This document shows positions 14,513-26,709 of a stretch of 64,000 nucleotides of DNA, in pieces. The notes under the pieces are model-generated. The model saw only the letters and a program-made list of their open reading frames with translations. It searched no databases and was not told where the DNA came from. A program made the position numbers and the translations under genes. The stretch comes from Pelomyxa schiedti (taxonomy: Eukaryota > Evosea > Pelobiontida > Pelomyxidae), in assembly GCA_020536535.1 (NCBI GenBank), contig JAHLWZ010000793.1, positions 1-64,000 of the forward strand, read 5' to 3'. Numbering within the stretch: the stretch's first letter is position 1; each line of letters opens with the position of its first letter.

Positions 14513-17500
14513 TTAGGGTACGTGGTACTGGCCTGGGGTGTCGAATATGAGCTCCTTGGTCTCGTGCGGCACAATGGCGAACCCGCGGAGCCATATGTCT
14601 TCGTGTGGAATGCGGCGGCGGAAGCGCGATTCCGATTCGGGTGATGCGGACAATTCTCGGGCCTGGTCCTCACTGTTTGTGAGTACTAGCTCCCAGCCTT
14701 GGTTTCTGACTTCCAGCCCATCAATAACCACGGTGGCACCCTCGCAAGCGTAGATAGCTAGGGCTCCGTCGAGGATGAGAGACTTGAGCTGTATGCCTTC
14801 GCCTTCAATAATGAGGGATGACCGGTCTGTGATACTAACTGTGGTTACCTGAGTGCAATTGTTAGCTAAGGGTATGCTGTGAGCTATTTAACCTTCTCTT
14901 TCATTTTAGTGAACGTCGGTGCCCAGTTGGTACTCAAAACGATGTTCGGCCATACATCTAGCTCCAAACCCCTGAACGGCAATTTTCTCAGCCCTGTAAT
15001 TTGTGCAGGGGGCGATGACACTAGAGTCCTCCCATCGGCTCCAATGAACTTGGCACCAACGTTCACAAGCGACAGGCAAGTAGCCTGGTATTGTGCCATT
15101 TCGCCGGATGCTGCCGAGGCAGGGGGAACACCTCGGGCAACGAGCTTGACTGCCTCCTCAGGAGAATTCTTTACGGGTGAGAATGCAAGCCACTGTTCCA
15201 TCACAGTGAAGCCAACCGGAGCGCCGTGAGGGAATGCCCGCGCAAAATCTTGCATTATACACTCCAACCTAACAGAGGAAATGAAGTCCGTGCGAGAAGA
15301 GCCCCGGTACTTCGGATTCACGAATTCTACAGTGTGTTGGCGGAAGAAGAATTAATTAGGGGCTACCTGGAACTTCACCCTTTGTGCTTTCCAGAACTTT
15401 GAGATATGGATCAAGTGCGTACACTAGCTGGTTGATGTTTCCAGGATACCAGGAATATCCCGTTGTTGGGTCAGCAAAATCGCCGTAACTGTTTCCTGCT
15501 GCCCGAAGGAGAGGCTCAAGTTGATTATACTCGACACATGCTGTCATACACGCGCCAGTAGCTTTGCACTCAAGTTCACAAATTGCCCCTATTGCCTCCT
15601 TTGCTTTGCGAGGGACACATACTGAGTTGCAATGGAAGTTGTGTACAGAAGATACTCCCAGTGCAGAGGGTACTGCATGGAAAAACAATCCATTTGTGTC
15701 CTGGTGAGATTCATGAGATGTGTATTAGAGAAGAGAAAGGGCTATAGACCTGGAAAAAAAATAGATACTGGAATCCTTGTTGAACAAACTTTTGTAACAA
15801 GCCAGATTGGTACAAGAGGGAGTGAACGTCTCCGTGACCATGTGGTTTAGTCTCGATCATGTATTGTCCATGCTCTGTATTATGGGGTTGTGCCAGGTGT
15901 GCAAAATTGTCAATTACACAGGCTACTCGCTCTTGCTTGAGGAGGAAAATCTTGTCCTGTCTCATGCCAAAGTAATTGTTTTGTTGAAGTAGCTGCACTG
16001 TTCGCGCATGAGTATCATCACTGGTCATGATTACAAGCGGTACATCACTTCCTTCAAACTCGGTACTGGGGAGAAGAGCGCGTGCTGCAGCATTGCTCGC
16101 TCTCTGCAGATGGAGAATTGATGTGATAAACTGTTTCAAGAAGCACGCGCCAGTTGTTGATTCACTTGTTAAAGCAAGTTTTATCCCAGCATATCCGAGC
16201 CTCTCTCCTAGTCCTCCTGCTACTAAAACAAATACACATTTCCTCACAACGGGGATGCCAGCTTCTTCATATCTAATGAACTCAGGATCGCCGTATTTGA
16301 GATTTTTCCCATTTGGTGGCACGTTAGCACTGTAGCCTTCCAATCTGTACAATGTCAGAAACAAGGTAAACGATATTTCCATACGGGTTTGCGCCAATTC
16401 GTGACTGTTCCAATAGTTTCTTTGCATTTGCAATATATTGCTTGAGGCCTTGGGGGTATCCAGTGTCCAAAAGTTTAATTTGCTCAAAGAATTTGTGCTT
16501 TTTATCGTCATTTGTGCCGGGAGGTTCCCAATTGGCAAATAGCTGTGCTTGATCTTCCTTAACGAGCCATTCACATCGGGCTATCTAATCACATTCTCAT
16601 CAAGGATCAAATCTTCTCAAACAAACCTCCTCTGGAGTAAGAATAGACCGGTTAACTTCAAGTGCTGCAGGCCAAGCAATCTCTGTTTTGTACTCAGTGC
16701 AAGTTGTAAATCACAGATGGCATACCATCTTTCCTTTTGAACATGCCCGAAAATGCGTGGCGCTTATCCTGATCCCTCATTTTCTTTGCTATCTCGGTAA
16801 ATTCAGTGTGTATAGCCTTGTCATTTGGGGCAAGCTCTTTAGCTTTGCTGAGAGCTTCATATGCTGCTGAAACCTCGCCAAGGGCAGATTTGGCCTGAGA
16901 GAGACGGAAATACGCCTTGAAAGAAATAAGAAGAGGGCATAGAAGGGCATAGGAAGATGTACTTTAGCATTGTTTGGATCTATAGCAAGAGCTGCCTTAC
17001 ACGATTCGACGACTTTCGGGTAGTGCTTGGATTTGAGTTGACAAGCAGCACAATTGAGTAATAAGGGAAGTTTGCACTCATTCATGTGTGACAGCTCATC
17101 TTCAGAGTAGTCACTCTCGTGAAGACCAGCGAAATATGAAAGGCCTTCAATGTTTTAGTAAAAGGATTGTAGATAGAAAAGTTGAGGTACCGATATTGTA
17201 TGCAGCTAGTGCCTTACGGAAAGCATTTTTGCGGAAATGTTCATTTCCCTGAGTGCGTGCTATGTTGGCTTGTGCAATCCGCTCCTCCAAAGTCTTTTTG
17301 CCTGTGATAATCGGAGCAATGTGTTTTTCCACACTGAGTACTTCAACCTCCCTGTCCTTGGCGTTACACGAGTTATAATAGGCACCACTCATACCAAATT
17401 AGGGAAGACTTGGGCGGAATTCGAGGTGGAGAACCGAGAGCCCCGAAGGCATACTCGTCAGTGCTCCACAACAGAAATTGCTCTCCACTGCGGACCCCAA

Positions 17501-18500
17501 TCATTCCTCCATCCCATGCCGCTATGAAATGTCACGAGGAAAAAAATCACAGGGAGACACGAACCTAAAACATCCCCGTTGCCAATACAGAAGGACAATT
17601 TAGGAGATCGATCTAGAACTCTGCCAGATTGTCCTATACGAGCTTCATAACGTACACATAGTCTGTCATTTGCAGCTACCTCAGTGCCACTAGGGTTTGC
17701 TGTTTTTAGAGTTAAGTAATCAATTTGGTAGGTTTTCCTAGATACCTTTTAGTATGTAACGCGAAACAGCCCCATCTTTGGTCATCGGGGTTCGCACAGA
17801 TATAGGGAACAAGGTAAGAAGGGCAGCATCATTCCTGAAAGAGCAAAATTTATTTTCACCCAAGACAGCTGTCGCGGAGAGATGTTGCATAGGTGTAGGC
17901 CTTGAAGGAGCCATCTCATTTATGTTGACCAACTTTTCTTCGCCATCATTGGTTTGAGAGTCCTGTGGGGGTTGTTCCTGGGCTACAGGTTCAGGCTCCG
18001 GCTCAGGGTGTGTAGCCGCAGTAGTGTTTGTAACTCTGGCATCCTTGTAAAGTAGTTAGCAAGTACAGCAATCACGCAACTTCAATCTCGCACCACGCGT
18101 CCAAAAGAAAGAGAGGAGAAAAATGCAAAAAAAAAAAAACCGGTCACACCTCAGGCAGTAAAGGGGTCACCAAACTCCAGGCTGCCCAAGTACAGTCCGC
18201 CGCCTGCATCTTCCTCGTGATTCTCTCGGGCAGGAAAAGTTCCTCCTCGTTCTCGCCGTTCGCCCCGCCGCCGCTGGCGTCCCCCCCGCCGCTCGCCGCG
18301 CCGCCGCACAACTCCCCCGTGTTGAGATCGTACCACGTCGGATCTGGGCCCTCCCATGCGCTGCCCTCGTTACATTCGGCAGTAGTTGTTGTTACGGCGG
18401 CGGTGGCAGTAGTGGTTGTCGGCGTTGTCGCAGTTGGAGCGGTGGCCGGCAGAGCCTTCGTGTTGTCGTCGGGTCCTTGTGCGCCGATCTCGCTCGTCAT
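14513..18500 (-). CDS. FKBP-TPR immunophilin fused in frame to UDP-sugar pyrophosphorylase
   Basis: Two enzymes in one apparent transcript. Part 1 (18500 to about 16720): a low-complexity N-terminus, then an FKBP-type prolyl isomerase: TKDGAVSRYILK, NDRLCVRYEARIGQ, RVLDRSPKLSFCIGNGDVL, AAWDGGMIGVRSGEQ, DEYAFGALGSPPRIPP. TPRs follow: RIAQANIARTQGNEHFRKNA, LNCAACQLKSKHYPKVVESC, CKAALAIDPNNAK. The typical C-terminal helix is KKMRDQDKRHAFSGMFKRKD. Part 2 (16696 to 14513): UDP-sugar pyrophosphorylase (UTP + sugar-1-P to UDP-sugar + PPi) with NRSILTPEE, the nucleotide-binding loop LVAGGLGERLGYAGIK, MTSDDTHARTVQLL, TKPHGHGDVHSLLYQSGLL, PGNINQLVYALDPYLK, FARAFPHGAPVGFTVMEQW and the end GQYHVP. A 43-nt GTATG...CAG intron joins the parts in phase (AAA GAT G | AG ATT GCT). 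The pyrophosphorylase frame has no ATG between the preceding in-frame stop and its first conserved residues. Each part is secure; the fusion is a strong inference. Confidence 0.85.
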
Positions 18501-19007
18501 CGTTTATTACAATTTTGTGTGTTCCCACAGAGAGTTTCTTTAAACGTTGCCCATCATTGGTTTTATTTCAAGTTTGTTCAAGTTTTCTTGAGTCTACTCA
18601 ACAGTCTGGGTGTCGCACTTTCCAGCTGCCAATACTGTGCTCTCCGTTCCTCTGGGAGCTGGGTGCAGTTTATGGGATTCTCTCATGGACTTGGGTGGAC
18701 TTGGGGGGAACGGACATCACTGAAATCCTCATTACGAGTTTCGTCTGTAACAATCTTCTTCGCGCTCGCAGGCACTAAAAAGTACTCGGGTGTATCTAAA
18801 AACAGGCTTCTGGTCGGGTTCGCGAAATCCTCTTAGCGTGACTCCCGACAGCCTCCCTCTTCGGGGTAGTCCAGATGGAAGGCTGCCATAAAAGGGTACT
18901 AGATGCGAAATCATTCGCAACCAGTGTACAAAGGCAAGATTAGGCACAACAAATAAAGCCACTGCAACAAACCATAGAACAAACAAACTTAACAAAGTAA
19001 AGCTAAA
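18501..19007. other. Divergent intergenic region
   Basis: About 500 nt between the start of the FKBP/pyrophosphorylase gene (minus) and the start of an unknown gene (plus). Open frames here lack family signal and run into the GC-rich first exon. It presumably carries both promoters; I see no recognisable element. Confidence 0.5.
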
Positions 19008-20323
19008 ATGACCGAAACAGAGTCACCGCCAATCAACCAACCGTCGTCCAGCCACGTACGTGTGTACATGAGCAAGGCACTGCTGTGGCCCAGAGAAATA
19101 GCCGAGGTAAGGAATGCGGCCGCAAAATCGTCCGGCAGTTTACACCGGTGCACAGATAACTGTAATGGTTGACCGTGAGTGGAGAATAAGTCGCGGCATT
19201 TCGACGCAGAGCATTTTCTCGTCCATGAAGAGCTCAAAGTGTTGTGAGTTTGACACTCCGCATGGTATTTTTACCCTCACGCGGCATAACACTTCTGACA
19301 TTTACACTAACAGAGGTGTTATGCAAAAAGTGCAGTGGCCCTGGAGGCAAACTTATTGAGGTTTGCGTTAAGGATAGATTTCCTGAAGTGATAGGGGAGG
19401 GCGAAGCTGTTCTCGAGGCATTCCAATTCGTTGTTAAACAGCACTGCACCTCCTCTAAGTACTTATTCAAATCGTTTTTCTCCCTTTTATTATATTGTTC
19501 ATACGTCCTGTTTTCTTACCAACCAATTAGGTCCCATCTGGGTCTCTCGCGGCTAGTCATCTTGATTGATTTCACTGATGGCACTTCCATCTCCACCACA
19601 CCCTTTCGACTTATTGCAAAACCCTACATTCCGAAAACCCCAGGGTAACATTTCCTTTTCCTATTTTTCTCCTATCTTATTTTCAACAGTAATTCTACAT
19701 GCCGGACGGGGTCCCCATCGCCCTCTCCCGAGCAACTCCCTTCCTCCACACCCTCCAGACCTAACACCATTACAACTCACAGCACGGACACTACCACTTC
19801 ACCACGGAATACCCCGGCAAGCACAACCTCATCAAGTGGGAGGATCAAACAACCCAACCGCAAGTGGTGGGAGTTCAGTGGGCACAAAATTCTTCCCTCT
19901 GGAACCTTCCACATCGGTTTTGACAGGGTTCCACCTTCTCAATGTACGTTATGCCCGCATTTTCCCAATTGAATTTTGACCGAACATCCAGCACCCCCAG
20001 TTGTTGTGCGAATACTTGCCTCATTTATGCCCAGCTTCCTACCAGCAATGCTACAATCTGTAAGAATGGAGAAGCTAAGCCTTCCGGGGCTTGCTGTATG
20101 GAAGATCACACCCCTCACATCTCTGTCATCATCTCCTCCATCAGGGGAGATTCCCCCGTCAAAGGTGGGGGGTGAACCCCCCAAATTCTGCACTTCTACA
20201 ACTGTATGGAGACACCTGGGTGATGCTGTGACCGGCATCAAGTTGTTCCAACAGATGTCCAAGGAGAACACATTCATGACTTCCGGTGTGGTTTCCTGTC
20301 TTGCGGTTTTCACAAGTTGGTGA
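19008..20323 (+). CDS. Unrecognised protein, possible DNA-binding beta-sandwich
   Basis: Multi-exon gene of unknown function. The start is MTETESPPINQPSSSH at 19008. Exons give VDREWRISR, RHFDAEHFLVHEELK, then VLCKKCSGPGGKLIEVCVKD followed by RFPEVIGEGEAVLEAFQFVV, then SHLGLSRLVILIDFTDG and PFRLIAKPYIPKTPG. A Ser/Thr/Pro stretch follows, then NRKWWEFSGHKILPSGTFHI and FDRVPPSQ. The last exon is ambiguous between two frames, one running to 20323. The C-x2-C motif followed by alternating hydrophobic strands recalls Ig-fold transcription factors (CudA/STAT/Rel type), but I could not verify this by eye. It lies convergent with the NAP1 gene, 58 nt apart. Confidence 0.6.
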
Positions 20324-20381
20324 CTTGTGATGTTGGTTGTGTACAACATGTACTAAAAAGAGAATTTTTGCAACGGTTATG

Positions 20382-21591
20382 TTAGAATCCATCCGCACTT
20401 TCTTCCTCTTCCCCAATTTCCTCCTCGTCATCTTCATCTTCATCTTCATCCTCCTCATCCTCATTTATTAGCTCCCCTGTAAACCATTGCACAGCATGCG
20501 GGCATAGTTGCTCATATATCTCCATACCAATAGCGAAATCGTCTGTCAGAAGGGTGTCGGGTACCTCCTAAAAAATAAGATCAAATAGAATAATTGTGGA
20601 GTGCTCACTTGGTCATCAATAGGAGTAAAGAAATTGAAAAAGGAGTCACAGGGCTTCCATTTATCCTTCCCTCGCCTTCACTCAATAAGTTTAAGTTTGT
20701 TGGGACTTAGGAGGGAGGATCGTTACACTTTCATTTCTGTTACAGCTTTTCCGGCTCTCCAATTTGGCGGGTTGCTGAAAGGGACTTAATTTACAAAAAA
20801 AAGCCGGCAGTAACCAACCATTCAGAGAAGTCAAGTACTTGCTGTCCGTTTTCATCCTCAAACACATAATAATTCTTTGTAAGAGTATCATCAGTGAAGT
20901 ATTCGTTTGGTGAAAACTTGAAAGAAAGGCAGAATCCGGTCTGTAGTGTAGTGAGGGACCGTTGGTGAATGTCCACAGGACGGTACCTTGACAATTTGCT
21001 CCCCATCGATCTCTGTGGTGCTTCGGGGGAGATTTGTGGTTCTCACGTCAACCAAGTGCTCAAGAACAGGTACATCTCTTTCTGTTATTGGCGAGAGTGA
21101 CGCGATAGTTTTGTTGTTGAGCATAGCGGTTAGCCAGAAATTAGGTATGCCTTTCTCAAGGGGGTTGGATGGGGTAAGGAGGCCTGGATCCTCAACAATG
21201 GGACTCCTGAATAATGGGTTTTTTGTAGTCAGTTAACATAAGTTAATAGAGGCCATGTACCTGCCATCAGCGGGATTTAATTCCATTGGACTGGGTTCAT
21301 CCTCTCCTTTTACAATGTCCGCCCTCTAAAAAAGAAGTGAATCAGCAACTGGTCGCGCTTGTGTGTTCAGGGTCACTTGGTCGTACAGAGCCCGGAATCG
21401 ATCCGCGTAGCTGTCCCAGATAGCAGCACATTCATTCCTGAACGCTCTATCCAACTCATGGTGCCGCTTCTAAACAAAGGGAAAAAATAGGTAGGGCAGG
21501 CTTAGGGTCCGTATGCGACACGCATGAGTCATTAATTATATACCAGCATGTTCTTCAGAGCATGAACTCGACGTTGTTGATCGACAGGCAT
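20382..21591 (-). CDS. NAP1-like: Nucleosome assembly protein (NAP1 family)
   Basis: Histone H2A-H2B chaperone of the NAP/SET family. Start MPVDQQRRVHALKNML at 21591, a typical NAP N-terminal helix; upstream sequence in this frame has a stop and no ATG. Next exon: RHHELDRAFRNECAAIWDSY, part of the long dimerisation helix, continuing YADRFRALYDQV. Then FWLTAMLNNKTIAS with ITERDVPVLEHLVDV (family: ML.N..I....I.E.D..IL..L.DI), GFCLSFKFSPNEYFTDDTLT with KNYYVFEDENGQ (family: F.F.PNPYF.N..L.K.Y), DSFFNFFTP, and DDFAIGMEIYEQLCPHAVQW (family: G..I...I.P.AV..F.G). The tail is a run of Asp/Glu ending EEESADGF, the acidic C-terminus expected of NAP1. Several short introns. Very secure. Confidence 0.92.
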
Positions 21592-21950
21592 CCGAGAAAT
21601 AAAAGAACTCACCGAGCGGCATTCCTGATCCTCACACTCTTCGGGAGACAATGGTGCACCCACACCTTCGGAAAGAGGTTGAGTTTACGACATCGGAAGG
21701 GCGTTGCGAATTGGTGGGCAATGGTCGATTCATTGGGCTCTACGCACGCTTCATTTTGAGGGTTTCCCGCCAGTGCCAGGCGACCAAAAAAGCCACAACA
21801 CCAAACGACCACTTGCTGAATAAAATAATCAACGGACCGGAACGCTGTCATTTTCGTTATCGTCGCTCAGGATCGGCCTTCTGGTGTATTTTTTATTCCG
21901 CCACTTGGGGAAAAAACGAAACAAACACAAAACAATCCGAAAAAAATCGA
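21592..21950. other. Divergent intergenic region
   Basis: About 360 nt between the NAP1 start (minus) and the PP2C start (plus). Open frames overlap from the PP2C first exon but carry no independent signal. It probably holds both promoters. Confidence 0.5.
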
Positions 21951-23736
21951 ATGGACAGCCGAAGTGTTTGTACAGCGGCTAGCAGCGCCGCCACGGGCAC
22001 CACCATCAGCCCCCAAAGCGCCACCGCCACCACCACTACCACACACGCCGCTACTTCGTGGACCCGCGCCCAGCCCACACCAGCCACATCTCCGGACCAA
22101 CAGCAGCCCGCACAGAGGCCCAAGACCCCCGAACAACCCCAGGTAGTTGTGGCGGAAGCCCGCACCCTCAGCGCCACCCACACACCCCCTTCGCCTTCCA
22201 CTCCCACCACTCCCGCAACTGCAACTGCAACCGCAACCGCAACCGCATCCCCCGCCAAAACGGCACCCACGGCGCCCGGAAGCACCAGCACCGCCGCCGC
22301 GGCTACGGGGGAACCTCTGGCGCCGCCGGGGGGTGTTGATTCCAGCGAGGCCGGGGGAGGACCAGCGCGGGGGGTCGTGGCGGCTGTTGGAAGCGCCAGC
22401 GTGAGGGGAATTTGTAACTACCAAGAGGATAGGGTCATCAACACGAAATTGATCCTATCTACTCCTGTAATGGCTCCTTTTTCGTAATAAAGCGATTTAA
22501 ATCCCGGGAAAAAATAATATAAATATCAAAAAATAATATAAATATCTCCATTTATTTACTCTGATGCACACAAAACAAGGGTGGCTCTATTCCAGCCGAC
22601 TTTATTGCAGTGTATGACGGGCACGGCGGCGCGGAAGCGGCCGACTACTGTGTCAAGAGACTACACTTTGTACTAGTACGAAAGCTCACACAGGCTCTCG
22701 GGGGTAAGCCCCCGAGACTTCCAAAGTTCGAAGAAGATGAGGACTGGGAGTACGATGAGGATGAAGATGAGGGAGAGACAGAACCTACAGACCCCGGCAA
22801 GATCACGGAGATGACACATGAGTTGGTCATGAAAGCTTTAACCGACACCTTTGTAGCTGTTGAAATCAAATTCTTGGAGGTAAAGATTCCAAATCAACAC
22901 CGTTTCTCTTATTTCGCTTTCTAATTGCAATTAGAAACTCTATGATTCCGGTTGCACGGCTCTCTGTGTGTTGGTACCTACTAATTACTATGCCACCTAA
23001 GTTTACACTTTTTCCAAGGTTATAAATGGATTTGTATATGTAGCAAATGCAGGAGATTGCAGATGTATTATTGTTTCTCTGAATAGCAGCGGCGCTTCAG
23101 AAGCCTGTGTTGTGAAGCAACTGTCACAGGATCATAAGCCTACTCTACCCGAAGAGAGGAAACGCATTGAGAACGCCGGGAGTTCTATTGAGTATGAAGC
23201 CATCATTGTGGGAGGGAAGAGAGTAAAGCTAGCAAGGATTGATGGCAGGTAAGAAACACACCCAACACAGCAAAAGCTTAACTGCCAATCACAGAATTGC
23301 ATGTTCTCGCAGCATTGGGGATTCAGATTTCAAAGAAACTCCCGGTTCGCCTGATAATACAATGAGCTGCTTTCCCGATATCTCTGTGCACAAGATACAA
23401 TCCAATGTATCCGGAAACATTCCACTCCACTCTCTTACCCATTCCCAGGATAGGTTTCTGTGTTTAGGATGCGATGGGGTATATGACTTTCTTGAAAATG
23501 ATGAGATTGGTGCCTTCATCATGCGTCATCTGCCCCAGTCCCCTCTTTCTGACAAACAGGTTACCAAAAACCAAAAAAAAAAAAAAAAAGCACTACACAG
23601 TAAAACCTCACATCTAATTACCCTAAAACAATACACATCACAGCTGGCAGATGTTGCCCTGCGACTCGTCAACCACATCGTTAATGACCGCGAGGGCACA
23701 GACAACACCTCTGCTGTCATAGTCGCTCTTGAGTGA
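21951..23736 (+). CDS. PP2C-family protein serine/threonine phosphatase
   Basis: Metal-dependent (Mg2+/Mn2+) Ser/Thr phosphatase. Start MDSRSVCTAASSAAT; about 140 residues of Thr/Pro/Ala low complexity precede the domain. Domain motifs in order: SASVRGICNYQEDRV (family YQEDR), FIAVYDGHGGAEAADYC (the metal-binding DGHGG), an acidic insert EEDEDWEYDEDEDEGE, a Gly-Cys-Thr-Ala motif (DSGCTALCV), VYVANAGDCRCIIVS (family AN.GDSR), LSQDHKPTLPEERKRIE, IACSRSIGDSDFKE (family SRS.GD), DRFLCLGCDGVYDFLEND (family ASDG.WD) and REGTDNTSAVIVAL at the C-terminus (family DN.T...V). Catalytic metal ligands are present. A poly(A) run at about 23572-23590 lies in an intron. Divergent from the NAP1 gene. Substrate unknown. 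Confidence 0.92.
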
Positions 23737-23882
23737 ACATTCAGGTCAATCTCCGCAGATGAAAAAGAAAACAAGGAGGCGTAAATAGTTCGTTCGTTTG
23801 TTTTGATTAACGAAACGAAAGCCAAGCGGTGTGGCTTTCTGTAATCAACCACACAACAACAACAGCAACAGCAACCCACCCA

Positions 23883-26670
23883 ATGCTGCAACAGCCAATT
23901 CCCCAGAGTCCAACACAAAGGAAGCTCTCCCGTGTGCCTGAGGGCTTCCCGCCCGTTCCTGGGCGCAAGGCCCCAGCCATCACACCTGCACCAGCGGCCA
24001 CGTCCTCCTGCACGTGCACGTGCACCGCGTCGTCCTCTACCCCTCCCCCGCCGCCGTCCCCGCTCATGGGCAGCAGCGGGTCGCCGCCCACGCCCCCGCC
24101 GCCCGCGTCGCCCATCTCGCACCCGGTGGTGCTGGCCCGCAACCGCTCCGTGTACGCCCTCGACGGCGCCCTGATCTCGCCTCAGCCCAGGCAGCCGTCC
24201 CCGGTCCCCGCCGCCGCTGTTGCGCCCTCCCCGTCCCCGTCCCCGTCGCCGACTTCGCACCCGTGCAGCCCCCCTCTGCTTCTGTCGCCGCCGCCGACTT
24301 CGGCTGCTCTGCTAGTCCTTGGCTCTTCGCCGTGGTCCCCCTCGTGCTCTTCCTCTTCCTCTTCCTCTTCGTCCTCGTCGGGGGGGAGTTCACCGGTGCA
24401 GGATCCTGTGTTGGTGACCGAGACGGAACCTACTTTGTGTGATGGCTGTGCATCAAGTCGAGATATGAATGGGAGTGGGAATGATAATGGGGGACAGGTG
24501 TTAGTACAGCAGGGGGGAGGTACTGGCTGCGTGAACAATGCCTCTACGAGGCTGGTTTCCTCCAATCCGGAGCCTGGGACTTCTCAATGTGGCGGAGGCA
24601 GTGGTAGAAATGAAGATGAAGAAAAGCAACGCTCATCTTCTGTGTCTGTTCTGGAGATTGGCCACGATACCCTTGATGGAAGCACAACAGAAAGTAGCGC
24701 TGCTACGTCAGTGGTATTATTAGATACAACTGCTGTGGTCGCCTCTAATACTTGTGCTTCCAATTCTTGTTCAATTACACCTACAATACAACAACAACCA
24801 GAGACGCAATCGCAATCGCAACCGCAACCACAACCACAACCACGACTACAACCGCAACCCCAACCTCAACAGCAACTGCCGTCGCAGCAGTACCCAGCAA
24901 GCTTGGATGGAAATGAACAAGGGCTAGATTGTAAATCCAGCAGTGATGATGATGATTCTGCACCGGCAAGTATTGGTGCGATCTCCTTGCCTTATCTCGT
25001 GCTCAACAATTTATTTAGTCGAACCCCCTCCGATAAGGCCGCCAAGCCCCCAGCTGCACCAGTCCAATTTGTTCCTGGATGAGTAGGTACCATTTTTTTT
25101 TGATGAGTTTTGATTCTCCAAATAGTAAAATACGACCCCCGACTGTGAACTTTGGAGGCTCCACTGTTCAATCTCAATTACAGCAAAATTTTGAGATGAT
25201 GAAAACTAAAGGTTTTAGTGTGGAAACTATTATTATCCCCAACTCAGCTTATAGGAACCGGTATGAAGTTTCAACTTGGGTGCTATATTTATCAGGGTCT
25301 TCTTTCAACTTCGACAAGGTATTTATTACAGTAGAAAAATCCACTTATTTGACGGTAAAAGAGCGACCGACTGGGGCGTAAGTCAAGAGTTTTGGTATGG
25401 AAGTTCAAGTCCTATTTGGTAAAAATTAAACTTTTAAGGATTCTGTCTCTTTCAGCTAAGACTGGGAAGATCTTAGTTACCTTCAAAAATCTTCGCGGTA
25501 TCAGACTCCTACTTTTCGTCCAGCTGACTGACTCGCTTAGGGAAAATTATGAACAAGTCTTTCGTCAGTGACGAGGACTTGGTCACTACTGTAGACAGTA
25601 CAAGGTTCTTCTTATTGAAAACTGGTAGTTCCTATGGAATATTGTAACAGTTCGACTTTATTGTGCTCCCAGAACCCATTTTGGGGATTGCTTTCTGCAC
25701 CCGTCAAGAATCCGGCTTATTCTGTATGATCTTCTTTGAGAAAATGCAGAAAGCACTTAACATTAAACGGTTATTAAATTTAAACCGTGTTTCTCCTCCT
25801 GACATTTTCTGCCAGTGTCAAGGACTACATTCCCTTCATAAAGGCATTACATTCTAATTGTAATTCTTCCTGACTAACTTGCATTTGTCCAGAGCCCAAA
25901 ACTCCCAGTCAAACAGAGCCCCCCTGCCGAAAGACCGTCATTGCTTCTACGCGAACAGAGTCAACTTCCACAACACAAAGACCCGCAAACAGGTTCGGTA
26001 AACATTCCCATAAACAATAACCAACACCTACATCAGAAAATTCGGTGCAGCACCCACCCAAAGCTCATCACATAGGCCCACAGGCTACAGTCACCAGGAA
26101 GGAAACCAAAGCACCAACACCAAATAAACTCCATTCATCTGGTGAGGCTGAAATTTCGTTCTCAACAACTAATGCCCTCCTTAGAATCCTGTATTACAAC
26201 TACACCTAGGAACCTCGATTTGTCTCAGTCTCGTACCGCAGGTTTTTTCTTTTACCTGTTACACGTTCTTTGACCCTCACAAAAACTTCTGCAGAGCTGG
26301 ATGCAAAAAAAGCAGCCATTCAAGTGATTCATACAGGTGACCAGTTAAGCTTTACCACCGCAACTAAAGTCCGGTAGCTTTTGAACAAGGAAATGTTGCA
26401 GCAGTTGTAGCTGAAGTTGAAAAAGCTTATGCTGCAGCATCAGTATGGAGAGGAAAGGTAGTTCTCAATTTTAATTTCCTTCCCAACAATACTCACTTCA
26501 CAACTCAGCAACCAACGTGTTTGATTTGCAATATGAGGCCGGTTACAAATGTGGCACTGATTCCATGTGGACATGCAAAATTTTGTGCTCAATGTCTGCA
26601 AACAGGGCAACCGGCTCTTTGCCCTGTTTGTTCCAAGCCGGTACAGAGTTTACTGACCTACTACAGCTGA
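23883..26670 (+). CDS. RING-finger protein with long low-complexity N-terminus
   Basis: Probable E3 ubiquitin ligase with a C-terminal C3HC4 RING. Start MLQQPIPQSPTQRKLSRVPE; exon 1 (to about 25.07 kb) encodes some 400 residues rich in Ser, Pro and Gln, including SSSSSS and QPQPQP runs. Later exons give MMKTKGFSVETIIIPNS, RYEVSTWVLYLSG and ELDAKKAAIQVIHTG, possibly a small RNA-binding fold, but this is unproven. The last exon is PTCLICNMRPVTNVALIPCG, HAKFCAQCLQ, LCPVCSKPVQSLL, ending TYYS at 26670; cysteine and histidine spacing fits a C3HC4 RING as in MEX3, unkempt or IAP-type proteins. Exon joining from 25.07 to 26.3 kb is uncertain, and two genes remain possible. Ends 40 nt from the next (convergent) gene. 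Confidence 0.7.
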
Positions 26671-26709
26671 GTTGGGGGAGGAGTTTTGTGTACCACTAGT
26701 ACCTTTTAT

